From Luteimonas sp. RC10 (GTDB lineage Bacteria > Pseudomonadota > Gammaproteobacteria > Xanthomonadales > Xanthomonadaceae), in NCBI RefSeq assembly GCF_014192745.1, contig NZ_JACHYJ010000007.1, positions 234,017 through 298,016 of the forward strand: DNA of 64,000 bases, read 5' to 3'. Position numbers and translations under genes: made by a program. How positions within the stretch are numbered: the stretch's first letter is position 1; each line of letters opens with the position of its first letter. The notes under the pieces are model-generated. The model had not been told where the DNA came from. It ran no database searches and saw nothing but the letters and a program-made list of their open reading frames with translations. Positions 18,795-26,592 of the stretch are shown piece by piece.

Positions 18795-19678
18795 CCCAGC
18801 GCAAGGGCATCATCCTGGCCGGCGGATCGGGCACCCGCCTCTATCCGATCACCAAGGGCGTCAGCAAGCAGCTGCTCCCGGTCTACGACAAGCCGATGAT
18901 CTACTACCCGCTCAGCGTGCTGATGCTGGCGGGCATCCGCGAGGTGCTGATCATCAACACCCCGCATGAGCAGGCGCTGTTCCAGGCGCTGCTCGGCGAC
19001 GGGTCGCAGTGGGGCATGGATATCCAGTATGCGGTGCAGCCGAGCCCTGATGGTCTGGCGCAGGCGTACCTGATCGGGCGCGAGTTCGTCGGTGGCAAGC
19101 CGAGCTGCCTGGTGCTGGGCGACAACATCTTCCATGGCCATGGCCTGACCGACACGCTTCGGCGGGCGGACGCGCGCGGCGACGGCGCCACGGTCTTCGG
19201 CTACTGGGTCAACGATCCCGAGCGCTACGGCGTGGCCGCGTTCGATGCCGATGGCAAGGTCGTCGACATCGCCGAGAAACCCGAGCAGCCGCGTTCCAAC
19301 TACGCCGTGACCGGCCTGTACTTCTACGACGGCCGGGCCAGCGACTATGCCGCCGAACTCGAGCCTTCGCCGCGCGGCGAACTGGAGATCACCGACCTCA
19401 ATCGGCGCTATCTCGACGACGGCGCGCTGTATCTCGAACAGCTCGGCCGCGGCTACGCCTGGCTCGACACCGGCACGCACCAGTCGCTGCACGAAGCCTC
19501 CAACTTCATCCAGACCATCCAGGACCGACAGGGCCTGCAGGTGTGCTGCCCGGAGGAGATCGCCTTCGGGCAGGGCTGGATCGATGCCGAGCAGCTGGAA
19601 CAACTTGCTGCACCACTGATTAAAAATGGCTATGGCCAGTACTTGCACCAATTGGCATTGCGCGGGAGTGTCGTATGA
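18791..19678 (+). CDS. rmlA: Glucose-1-phosphate thymidylyltransferase
   Basis: A 295-residue nucleotidyltransferase that makes dTDP-glucose from dTTP and glucose-1-phosphate, the first and feedback-controlled step of the pathway. The signature [20 protein letters not shown] lies at the N-terminus, and length matches E. coli RmlA (about 293). Overlaps rmlB by ATGA and rmlC by ATGA, so translation is coupled. Confidence 0.97.
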   Translation: MTQRKGIILAGGSGTRLYPITKGVSKQLLPVYDKPMIYYPLSVLMLAGIREVLIINTPHEQALFQALLGDGSQWGMDIQYAVQPSPDGLAQAYLIGREFVGGKPSCLVLGDNIFHGHGLTDTLRRADARGDGATVFGYWVNDPERYGVAAFDADGKVVDIAEKPEQPRSNYAVTGLYFYDGRASDYAAELEPSPRGELEITDLNRRYLDDGALYLEQLGRGYAWLDTGTHQSLHEASNFIQTIQDRQGLQVCCPEEIAFGQGWIDAEQLEQLAAPLIKNGYGQYLHQLALRGSVV

Positions 19679-20232
19679 AGATCCAGACGACGCGGTTGCC
19701 AGGTTGTGTGATTATTGAGCCCGCTGTGTTCGGCGATGCGCGCGGCTTTTTCTTCGAAAGCTGGAACGCAGAACGCTTCGGCCAGCATGGCTTACCAACC
19801 AAGTTCGCTCAGAGCAATGTCTCGTCGTCGTCGAAGGGCGTGCTGCGCGGCTTGCATTACCAGTGGCCACGGCCCCAGGGGAAGTTGGTCAGTGTCCTTG
19901 AGGGCGAGGTCTTTGACGTCGCTGTAGACATTCGTCGGGATTCGCCAACATTTGGCCAGTGGGCCGGTGTGCGGCTGAGCGCAGAGAACAAGCGACAGTT
20001 CTGGATCCCGGAAGGGTATGCGCATGGCTTCCTTGGGCTGACTGATCGCGTGGTCTTTACCTATATGTGCACGGATGTATGGGTGAAGGAGTTTGATTCG
20101 GGCATCCGCTGGAACGATCCCCAGTTCGGTATCGAGTGGCCGATCGATGCGCCGCTACTATCAGATAAGGACGCTCAGGCACCGCTGCTTGCGGACATTC
20201 CTGCAGATCGCCTGCCGGTCTTCGTGTCGTGA
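19675..20232 (+). CDS. rmlC: dTDP-4-dehydrorhamnose 3,5-epimerase
   Basis: A 185-residue cupin-fold epimerase, third enzyme of dTDP-rhamnose synthesis. The core has [16 protein letters not shown] (catalytic His) and the substrate loop [14 protein letters not shown]. Length is normal for RmlC. It sits between rmlA and rmlD with 4-base overlaps at both ends. Confidence 0.97.
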   Translation: MKIQTTRLPGCVIIEPAVFGDARGFFFESWNAERFGQHGLPTKFAQSNVSSSSKGVLRGLHYQWPRPQGKLVSVLEGEVFDVAVDIRRDSPTFGQWAGVRLSAENKRQFWIPEGYAHGFLGLTDRVVFTYMCTDVWVKEFDSGIRWNDPQFGIEWPIDAPLLSDKDAQAPLLADIPADRLPVFVS

Positions 20233-21134
20233 TAGCGCTTGTCTTTGGCGCCAATGGCCAAGTTGGTCAAGAGTTGCTGCGCTCGCTCGCTCCGCTCGGC
20301 GAGGTGCAGGGCACGACGCGCAGTGGCACACTCGCCGACGGTGCGCCATGCCTGCAGGCGGACTTTGCCGACGCGGAAGCCGTTGTGGCGCTGCTCGATA
20401 TCGTGAGGCCGGATCGGGTGATCAACGCCGCAGCGTACACCGCCGTCGACAAGGCCGAGAGCGAATCTGCGGCCGCGTTTGCCGCCAATGCGAGCACGCC
20501 AGGCGCGATCGCACGCTGGTGCGCCGCACACGACGTGCCGTTGGTGCACTACTCGACCGATTATGTATTCGACGGCCAAGGCACGCGCCCGTACCGGCCG
20601 GACGACGCCACCGCACCGCTGGGCGTCTACGGGGCCAGTAAGTTGGCCGGCGAGGACGCGATCCGAGCTGCTCGCGGGCAGCACCTGATCCTGCGCACAG
20701 CCTGGGTCTATGCAGCGCACGGCCACAACTTCCTGCGCACGATGCTGCGCGTGGGCGCCGAGCGCGACGTGCTGCGCGTGGTCGCCGACCAGGTCGGCAC
20801 GCCCACGCCGGCGGCGCTAATCGCCGACGTCACCGCGCGGTTGCTGCAGGACGGCGGAGATCAGCGCGGGACTTGGCACCTGACTGCGCGCGGCGAGACG
20901 AGCTGGCACGGCTTCGCCGAGGCGATTTTCGAAGGTGCGCTCGCACGTGGACTGGTCGCACGCGCGCCGAAGGTCGAGCCAATTACGACCGCCGACTATC
21001 CGACTCCTGCAAAGCGCCCGGCCTACTCGCGTCTGGATACCGGCACGCTGGAGCGCGACTTCGGCGTCGTGCTGCCCGAGTGGAAGCGTGCGCTGGGTGG
21101 CGTACTCGAATCCATGACGACGGCCCGCCCCTGA
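20229..21134 (+). CDS. rmlD: dTDP-4-dehydrorhamnose reductase
   Basis: A 301-residue NAD(P)H-dependent reductase that yields dTDP-L-rhamnose. It shows the Rossmann motif FGANGQVGQEL at the N-terminus and the catalytic Y-X3-K in VYGASKLAGED. The GTG start at 20229 overlaps the rmlC stop (GTGA). It completes the rml operon. Confidence 0.96.
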   Translation: MIALVFGANGQVGQELLRSLAPLGEVQGTTRSGTLADGAPCLQADFADAEAVVALLDIVRPDRVINAAAYTAVDKAESESAAAFAANASTPGAIARWCAAHDVPLVHYSTDYVFDGQGTRPYRPDDATAPLGVYGASKLAGEDAIRAARGQHLILRTAWVYAAHGHNFLRTMLRVGAERDVLRVVADQVGTPTPAALIADVTARLLQDGGDQRGTWHLTARGETSWHGFAEAIFEGALARGLVARAPKVEPITTADYPTPAKRPAYSRLDTGTLERDFGVVLPEWKRALGGVLESMTTARP

Positions 21135-21173
21135 AGCAATCAACTCCCCAGATGTGACACGAAGACACTCTCC

Positions 21174-22571
21174 ATGATTCCAGTCATTCTTTCCGGCGGT
21201 TCGGGCACACGCCTGTGGCCCCTTTCAAGAGAAGCGTATCCCAAGCAGTTTCTCTCTTTGACAGGTGAGGCCACAATGCTTCAGGCCACTTGGGAGCGGA
21301 TCGCGCCGTTCGCCGAAGCCGGCCCCATCGTGGTCAGTAATGAAGATCATCGCTTCATGGTGGCTGAGCAACTTCGCGAAGTTGGCGTCTCCCCTTCCGC
21401 GATCTTGCTCGAACCTGCGGGGCGAAACACCGCGCCAGCCATTGCGGCTGCAGCATTTGAGGCGAGTCGTGGCGGCGCTGATCCGTTACTGCTCGTATTG
21501 CCGTCAGACCATGTGATTCGCGATGCCGCGGCATTTCGCACTGCCGTCCAGAACGCAGCTACCGCCGCGGAGGCGGGCAAGCTGGTCACCTTCGGGATCG
21601 TGCCGACGACGGCTGAGACCGGATATGGCTATATCCGCGCAGTTGCCGGTGATGGCGTCCGTGCAGTTAAGCAGTTCGTCGAGAAGCCAGATGCGGCGAC
21701 TGCAGAAGGCTACGTATCTTCTGGCGATTACTTCTGGAACAGCGGCATGTTTCTGTTCCGGGCGTCCCGCTATCTGGAGGAGCTCGGACGTCACGCACCC
21801 GCCATGCTGGAAGCTGTCAGAACAGCGTACGACAGGGCTCGCAGGGACGAGGACTTTATCCGTCTGGAGAAGGAATCGTTTTCTGCCTGTCCTGCGGACT
21901 CGATCGACTATGCGGTCATGGAGAAGACCGATGATGCTGCAGTGCTGCCAATCTCCGTCGGTTGGAACGATGTCGGCAGCTGGTCTGCCCTTTGGGAGGT
22001 GGCTGATCAGGACGATGACGGCAATGCGCACCATGGCGACGTGATCGCGTTGGACTGCCGCAACACGTTGGCCTGGGGCGATGGCAGGCTGGTGACGTTG
22101 CTTGGGCTAAGCGATGTCGTCGTCGTCGATACCGACGACACGCTGCTCGTGGCGCACCGCGAGAAGGTACAGCAGGTCAAGGATATCGTGGCTCGCTTGA
22201 AGCAAGAAGGCCGCACGCAGACCGCGCTGCATCGCAAGGTCTACCGGCCCTGGGGCGCCTACGACTCGATCGATAACGGCGAGCGGTTTCAGGTCAAGCG
22301 CATCACGGTCAAGCCGGGTGCCGCGCTGAGTCTGCAGATGCACCATCATCGCGCGGAGCACTGGATCGTCGTCAGTGGAACCGCGAAGGTTACTTGCGGG
22401 GACAAGACTGTGTTGCTGTCCGAGAACCAAAGCACCTATATCCCACTGGGCGTGACACATCGCTTGGAGAACCCGGGCAAGCTGCCGCTCGAGCTCATCG
22501 AAGTGCAGTCGGGAAGTTATCTTGGCGAGGACGACATCGTTCGCTTCGAGGATGTCTACGGACGAGGCTAA
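21174..22571 (+). CDS. manC: Mannose-1-phosphate guanylyltransferase / mannose-6-phosphate isomerase
   Basis: A 465-residue bifunctional enzyme of the ManC/XanB/AlgA type. The N-terminal part (1-~340; GGSGTRLWPLSREAYPKQFL) makes GDP-mannose; the C-terminal cupin (about 350-465; LQMHHHRAEHWIVVSGTAKV) is the type II phosphomannose isomerase. In Xanthomonas the orthologue XanB feeds xanthan and LPS. It follows rmlD by 39 bp with no terminator between. No phosphomannomutase (XanA/ManB) gene is in the window. Confidence 0.95.
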   Translation: MIPVILSGGSGTRLWPLSREAYPKQFLSLTGEATMLQATWERIAPFAEAGPIVVSNEDHRFMVAEQLREVGVSPSAILLEPAGRNTAPAIAAAAFEASRGGADPLLLVLPSDHVIRDAAAFRTAVQNAATAAEAGKLVTFGIVPTTAETGYGYIRAVAGDGVRAVKQFVEKPDAATAEGYVSSGDYFWNSGMFLFRASRYLEELGRHAPAMLEAVRTAYDRARRDEDFIRLEKESFSACPADSIDYAVMEKTDDAAVLPISVGWNDVGSWSALWEVADQDDDGNAHHGDVIALDCRNTLAWGDGRLVTLLGLSDVVVVDTDDTLLVAHREKVQQVKDIVARLKQEGRTQTALHRKVYRPWGAYDSIDNGERFQVKRITVKPGAALSLQMHHHRAEHWIVVSGTAKVTCGDKTVLLSENQSTYIPLGVTHRLENPGKLPLELIEVQSGSYLGEDDIVRFEDVYGRG

Positions 22572-22585
22572 GCTTTCCATCCATC

Positions 22586-22618
22586 AGCGGTGCCTCGATC
22601 AATCGTCGAGGCACCGCT
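22586..22618 (+). terminator. Strong hairpin after manC (end of EPS transcript)
   Basis: A perfect 13-bp stem AGCGGTGCCTCGA / TCGAGGCACCGCT with a 7-nt loop begins 14 bp after the manC stop. No T-run follows, so it may be a Rho-aided terminator or a 3'-end stabiliser rather than a classical intrinsic terminator. Confidence 0.65.
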
Positions 22619-22959
22619 GGCGCCATCTACGACCCACCCTCATCAGAGTTCCCCTACGCAAGAACGCGGGGTTTCCTGACGCCGAAGCGCTTGACCCGCA
22701 ACGCCTCCCCATCGCAAACTCGGCGGCAAGGAGCGTAGAAACTCCTCTTACAGCGGTACCCACCTCCGTCAAACCGGTGGGTTTTTTGTGTCCGTGCACT
22801 TGCGGGCGCAGACCGACGCGATGCCTGCGTCGGGAGGGCGGCTAATACAACACCCTTCGGGGGAATACGCCCGCCGACTGTAAGCGGTTTCTAACCTCCC
22901 GACTTCCCGTCCGCCGTTTCGCGGTGGGCGGGCCCCTTCGATGGAGTGAGGAGGTTGAG
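22619..22959 (+). promoter_or_regulatory. Non-coding leader region with terminator and Shine-Dalgarno-masking fold
   Basis: No gene is seen. In order: an intrinsic terminator at 22758-22787 (listed separately); a GGCGG...CCGCC stem enclosing a CCC-TTCG-GGG hairpin (about 22840-22876); then an outer stem AACCTCC (22893-22899) / GGAGGTT (22950-22956) around an 11-bp hairpin (CCCGTCCGCCG, 22906-22916, with 22922-22932, two G-U pairs). The outer 3' arm contains the Shine-Dalgarno of the gene starting at 22960, so the fold could switch its translation. Confidence 0.55.
22758..22787 (+). terminator. Intrinsic terminator
   Basis: CCCACC (22759-22764) pairs with GGTGGG (22776-22781) and six T residues follow. 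It lies 190 bp after manC and may end read-through from the EPS operon or a short RNA from the interval 22620-22760. Confidence 0.75.
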
Positions 22960-23754
22960 ATGTCGTACCAAGCAGCGAACGACCGCGCCCTGCCGGGCTA
23001 TTTCCTGACCGAGCCGGGGCAAGTGCGGCTCAAGCAACTGCACGACCATATGGTGTTCCTGTCGCGGCTGGCGCAGCCGCGCACGCTGGACGAGGAACGG
23101 GAGGGCGTGCCCGATGTGCGCAAAGGGGAGCTGGCGACCTGCCTGGGATTGCTGGCCGAGCAGGCGGAGCGGGTGCTGGCGGCGATTTCGGATGCAGAGC
23201 GACGGCCGGGGGTGGCGGGCGCTTATGGGTTGGCTGAGGGTGAGGCGGGCCCCCTCCCCAGCCCTCCCCCGCGCGCGGGGGAGGGAGCAGGTCATGGCGC
23301 GAGTGAGAGAGCAGGTCATGGCGCGGGGGAAAAAGCGGGTCATGACAAGGGTGAGTGCGCGGATCATGACGACGGAGAGGACGCGGATCATGACGTGTGG
23401 GAGGCAGAAGGTTCCGGCGGGGACGATGGGGACGGCGACGATGAGGACGTCGGGCACGGCGAGCGGTTCGTCTATGGCATGACGCTCGACCAGATGGATG
23501 CGCTGGACCGGTTGGTGCAGACGCTCACGGCGCATGGCGACGTGATCGCATCCGGCAACGACGATTTGGCCGACGACACCCTGCCGGCCTTGGGGATGGC
23601 GATCATCGACGGCACGGACGCGTTGCGGGCGATCCTGGAGCAGTTGGACGACCAGCGGCTCACACCGGGACGTCGTCAACGAAGCGGCGTGCGGGAAGCA
23701 CGGCCGGCTTATGGCGCTGTCTCGCCACGGCCTTTGGGTGCCTCCCTGCACTGA
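22960..23754 (+). CDS. XAC0095-like protein interrupted by repeat-derived sequence
   Basis: A 264-residue protein. The two ends, LPGYFLTEPGQVRLKQLHDH (first 90 residues) and GMTLDQMDALDRLVQTLTAH (about 170-230), look like the short Xanthomonadaceae-restricted proteins named after XAC0095; this link is from memory and moderate. Function unknown. Between them lie a REP palindrome translated as PLPSPPPRAGEG (23251-23285) and five degenerate 24-bp repeats (about 23286-23405) giving 8-residue His/Asp/Gly-rich units. The ATG at 22960 is chosen for GGAGG four to six bases before it; the frame is open further upstream. A hairpin follows 12 bp after the stop. Confidence 0.75.
   Translation: MSYQAANDRALPGYFLTEPGQVRLKQLHDHMVFLSRLAQPRTLDEEREGVPDVRKGELATCLGLLAEQAERVLAAISDAERRPGVAGAYGLAEGEAGPLPSPPPRAGEGAGHGASERAGHGAGEKAGHDKGECADHDDGEDADHDVWEAEGSGGDDGDGDDEDVGHGERFVYGMTLDQMDALDRLVQTLTAHGDVIASGNDDLADDTLPALGMAIIDGTDALRAILEQLDDQRLTPGRRQRSGVREARPAYGAVSPRPLGASLH
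23251..23405. repeat. REP palindrome plus 24-bp tandem repeats inside a coding region
   Basis: The palindrome CCCTCCCCCGCG/CGCGGGGGAGGG (23262-23285) with its CCCCTCCCCAG lead is identical to the copy at 25285-25319. It is followed by about five copies of a 24-bp unit beginning GCAGGTCATGGCGCG and drifting to GCGGATCATGACG. All keep the reading frame open. Confidence 0.8.
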
Positions 23755-23765
23755 TCGGCGACACG

Positions 23766-23795
23766 GCCGGGCATGCGCGCCACCGCATGCCCGGC
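23766..23795 (+). terminator. Hairpin after the XAC0095-like gene
   Basis: A perfect 12-bp stem GCCGGGCATGCG / CGCATGCCCGGC with a 6-nt loop, followed by only three T residues. It starts 12 bp after the stop codon and probably ends or protects that transcript. Confidence 0.6.
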
Positions 23796-23994
23796 TTTCG
23801 CGGCTTGGCGATCGGCCCGGTGTGCTCGTAGATCACTCGCGTGCCATCCCTTGCGTATGCGAACCCCGTTGCCGGCCCTTCGTCCTGGGCGCCGCGTGCT
23901 TGGCGTGTGGTGCCTGCTTGCCACGGAAAATTCCGATGTCTTCTCTTGCGTTGGTTGTCCTGTGTTGCCCCATCGCTCGCTTGGAGCACGTGTC

Positions 23995-24378
23995 ATGAGC
24001 GAAGACTTGCCACGCTATGTGCCGTTCGAGCGTCGCCCCGACGATGTTCACAAGACCCCATTGCCTGATACGGCACCGGCCTTCGAGAGTTGGACGTGTC
24101 GGGAGCGGTCCGAGCCCACGCCGTATCGGGTGTTGGGCGCCGCTCAAGATCACGCCGATCCGGTGAGGCCACGTCGTGCGCGTCGCCCCAGACGCTGCAC
24201 GGTCGGGTCTGGCCACTATGCGACGCGCGATCGCCATCGGGGCGACGATGAAGTCCCCATGTTGCGTCTGCGGGGCCTGTGGTTGGAGGCACTGGGCTTT
24301 ACCGTCGGACGCCGGGTGCGGGTCACGACTGGGGCGGGTGTGGTGATGCTGTCGGTGGAGGGAGCGGAGGGTTCCTAG
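23995..24378 (+). CDS. SymE-like toxin-family protein
   Basis: A 127-residue protein. The C-terminal part (about 85-123; PMLRLRGLWLEALGF then GRRVRVTTGAGVVMLSVE) matches the AbrB-like swapped-hairpin core of SymE proteins, which in E. coli form a type I toxin-antitoxin pair with the antisense RNA SymR. The N-terminal ~80 residues are charged and unlike SymE. ATG 23995 has GGAG eight bases upstream; the frame extends further but without family sequence. The antisense RNA was not identified. Regulation through LexA was not assessable. Confidence 0.75.
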   Translation: MSEDLPRYVPFERRPDDVHKTPLPDTAPAFESWTCRERSEPTPYRVLGAAQDHADPVRPRRARRPRRCTVGSGHYATRDRHRGDDEVPMLRLRGLWLEALGFTVGRRVRVTTGAGVVMLSVEGAEGS

Positions 24379-24412
24379 GAAGCGCCGCCCCCACCCGACA
24401 CGCGTTGCGTGT

Positions 24413-24530
24413 CGACCTCCCCCGCGTGCGGGGGAGGTGGCGATGTCAGCGCAATCTGTCTTTGGCGGTGGAGGCGCTCCCCCGCGTGTGGGGAGGCGCT
24501 GATGTCAGTGCAATCTGTCTTTGCCGGTGA
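24413..24530. repeat. Tandem pair of REP-like units
   Basis: Two adjacent units of about 59 bp, each a GC-rich palindrome (CCTCCCCCGCGTGCGGGGGAGG in the first, a diverged CTCCCCCGCGTGTGGGGAG in the second) followed by the direct repeat GATGTCAG(C/T)GCAATCTGTC. They fill the gap between the convergent SymE-like and PAP2 genes. Confidence 0.8.
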
Positions 24531-24552
24531 GGCGCTGGCTGGCGCGGTCAGC

Positions 24553-25179
24553 TCAGCCCCGCCAATGCCGGCGCGACTGCGGCTTCTCCGCACCCGACAA
24601 CGCGACGCCGGCCTTTGCAAACCAGCGTTCGGTGTCGGGCCGCGGCATCGCATGCGTGGTGACGAGCGCGAGCGTGCCCGCCAGGCCGGCTGCGACAACA
24701 ATGCCCGGCAGATCGAGCGCCAAGCGGCGTAACAGGTACAGGGTGGCCAGACTCGCGCCCAGGCCCAGTGCAAGACCGGCGATCACTTCACTGGGCGGAT
24801 GCGCGCCGATCGGCACGCGCGACCAGGCCACCAAGGCTGCAAGCCCGGCGCCGACAAGCGTCGCCGTGAAGCGCAGCGCGCGTTGCTGCGGCGGCACGAG
24901 CAATGCGAACAGCACCGGCCACAGAAGCCAGGCCAGGACGGCGTGGCCGCTGAAACAGGTGAGGTCCCAGCGCCGGATGCCCGTGCCCCAACCGTAGAAG
25001 GCGATCTTGCTGCCGGCGACCAGCGCCAGGCTGGCGGCGACGATACTGGCCCATCGCAGCAATTCAGTCCCTGACAGTCTCGGGGCGGCGGGCCGGACGC
25101 GCAGCCACACTGCCAGCGCAACCAGCAGCGGCACGACGAGCACGGCGTCGCCGAGCAGGGTCAGGGCTTTCCAGGGCAT
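24553..25179 (-). CDS. PAP2-superfamily membrane phosphatase
   Basis: A 208-residue protein with five or six membrane segments. PAP2 motifs are recognisable but altered: K...RR in GSKIAFYGWGTGIRRWD, FSGHAVLA (motif 2, usually PSGH) and SRVPIGAHPPSEV (motif 3, SR-X5-H-X3-E where the family has D). It may dephosphorylate a lipid or undecaprenyl pyrophosphate-like substrate in the membrane; the Asp-to-Glu change makes activity uncertain. The start at 25179 is chosen because upstream codons read through a REP element. Confidence 0.82.
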   Translation of the reverse strand: MPWKALTLLGDAVLVVPLLVALAVWLRVRPAAPRLSGTELLRWASIVAASLALVAGSKIAFYGWGTGIRRWDLTCFSGHAVLAWLLWPVLFALLVPPQQRALRFTATLVGAGLAALVAWSRVPIGAHPPSEVIAGLALGLGASLATLYLLRRLALDLPGIVVAAGLAGTLALVTTHAMPRPDTERWFAKAGVALSGAEKPQSRRHWRG

Positions 25180-25284
25180 GGGGATCCGGGTGGGGGCCGG
25201 GCGCGGATGCGCAGAGTGCAATCGATTGTAGGGAGTCGGGATGGCGGGGGGCTGAAGGGGGCGATACCTGGGGGACGGGCATGC

Positions 25285-25400
25285 CCCCTCCCCAGCCCTC
25301 CCCCGCGCGCGGGGGAGGGAGTGCGCGCTCAAGGGCTGGATACGCCGGCCCTGGCGCCCTCCCCGCGTTCGGGGGAGCGAGCGGAGCGCCGACGCCGGGC
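25285..25400. repeat. REP palindromes upstream of the PAP2 gene
   Basis: A palindrome CCCTCCCCCGCG/CGCGGGGGAGGG (25296-25319) identical to the copy within the XAC0095-like gene, and a second, diverged one near 25350-25378 (CCTCCCCGCGTTCGGGGGAG). The 350-bp gap between the PAP2 gene and the tRNA holds these and a tRNA promoter, no gene. Confidence 0.75.
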
Positions 25401-25480
25401 GCGTCATGAGGACCCGCCGCTTCGTCGGCGTCGACGCGGGCGGTGTGGGCGGCGGGTGCATTGTGGGCGCCGGTTTGAGC

Positions 25481-25486
25481 TACAAT
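25481..25486 (+). promoter_or_regulatory. Probable -10 box of the tRNA-Arg gene
   Basis: TACAAT lies 44 bp before the tRNA 5' end, in a locally less GC-rich stretch. No good -35 hexamer was found at the usual distance. Confidence 0.4.
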
Positions 25487-25529
25487 CCTCGGCCGCCTTC
25501 CTCCGCTTCGCGGTGGTCGGCCGGACAAC

Positions 25530-25606
25530 GCGCCTGTAGCTCAGCCGGATAGAGTAGTGGCTTCCGAAGCCATTGGTCGGGGGTTCGAATCCCTCCAGGC
25601 GCGCCA
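25530..25606 (+). tRNA. tRNA-Arg (anticodon CCG)
   Basis: A 77-nt cloverleaf with encoded CCA. Acceptor stem GCGCCTG / CAGGCGC, D arm GCTC...GAGT, anticodon stem GTGGC/GCCAT around loop TTCCGAA (anticodon CCG, reads CGG), T arm GGGGG-TTCGAAT-CCCTC. A T-run follows. tRNA 3' ends are common integration sites; no integrase or second copy of the 3' end was seen here. Confidence 0.97.
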
Positions 25607-25714
25607 TTTTTGGACCGACGGATTCGAGCGCGGATACGCGCAGAAGCCAGGTCCACGACGCTGTCGTCCATCGCGCGCCGGGAGAACGGCGGGGCATGGG
25701 CCCCGCCGCGCAGA

Positions 25715-25858
25715 TTACTTCTTGCTTCCCTTCTTATCCGGTGCCTGCGACAGCGCGGATCCTGCCGCTGTCTTCGCGTCCTTGCTGCTGCCTTTGTTCT
25801 TCAGCGTGTTGGAGGCCGCAGTCGCAGCCTTGGGGCTGGTCTTCTCGTTCTTCGCCAT
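25715..25858 (-). CDS. Small Lys/Ala-rich protein of unknown function
   Basis: A 47-residue basic protein (MAKNEKTSPKAATAASNTLK at its start, ending KKGSKK). Similar short Lys/Ala/Ser-rich proteins occur in many proteobacteria without a known role; a nucleic-acid contact is possible but unproven. The start at 25858 is the Met at the family-like beginning; the frame runs further upstream. Confidence 0.7.
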   Translation of the reverse strand: MAKNEKTSPKAATAASNTLKNKGSSKDAKTAAGSALSQAPDKKGSKK

Positions 25859-26093
25859 GCTGGTGATTCCCGGGATGCCGGCGGCTACCGGCCGTTGGAT
25901 CCTGCGCCCCATCGTGCTGCTGCGCCAGCCCGACTGCGGCTGACGACGCGGGCCCGTCGGTGCTGCCTGGATCGTCTTGACGCTCTTCGAAACGACGTCA
26001 TAGCAGGCTCAACTCTCGCCCGACGCGCTCGCGAAGCAGAAGGAGCGCGTACAGTCTGCCAGCGCCGCGCACGCGCGCCTTCCGGGGGAATCG

Positions 26094-26423
26094 ATGATGG
26101 AGTTGAAGCACAAGCTCTTGCTGGGCTTCATGGCGCTCTTCGGGCTGGTCTGGCTGGCGTACGAGATCCGGCCCAAGCCGGTGTCGAGCACCCGGACGCC
26201 GCAGATGTTCGAGGTGCTGTCGTCGAATTTCGAATCGCGCTTGTACGTGGACCTGCGCAACCTCGACACCGGCCGTGTCCACCGTCTCGTCTATGCCGGC
26301 AAGCGCTGCTACGGGTCGTCGGTCCGCGTGGGCAGCCGCTGGGAGCTTCCGGCGGTCACCGATCAGTACAAGGACGGCTCGCTGCGTTACAGGGTCGACG
26401 CGCGTTCGCTGTGTCGCCGCTGA
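26094..26423 (+). CDS. Membrane-anchored hypothetical protein
   Basis: A 109-residue protein with one N-terminal membrane segment (about 6-24) and a soluble domain with two cysteines (RCYGSS and the terminal SLCRR) that would face the periplasm. CGGGGGAA precedes the ATG. No family recognised. Confidence 0.65.
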   Translation: MMELKHKLLLGFMALFGLVWLAYEIRPKPVSSTRTPQMFEVLSSNFESRLYVDLRNLDTGRVHRLVYAGKRCYGSSVRVGSRWELPAVTDQYKDGSLRYRVDARSLCRR

Positions 26424-26592
26424 GACGGCGCGCAGACGCCCGCTGATCCTGTGCGGGCATGCGCTTGGACAACGCCAGACTGCGCCGCATGATGTCGCCC
26501 TCTGGCGATCGGCGAACGCCTTCGCATGCAGCGCCCGCTGACGCGGCCTTCGGCCTCGGCGCGGGCGTCGCCGCCTGCGCCGCTGGATGGAC

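Noticed and set aside
22620..22760. Small RNA gene between manC and the terminator
   Set aside because: A terminator is present but no promoter or conserved fold was recognised, so it stays unassigned.
25530..25610. tRNA-Arg as attachment site of an integrated element
   Set aside because: No integrase, no direct repeat of the tRNA 3' end and ordinary genes on both sides.
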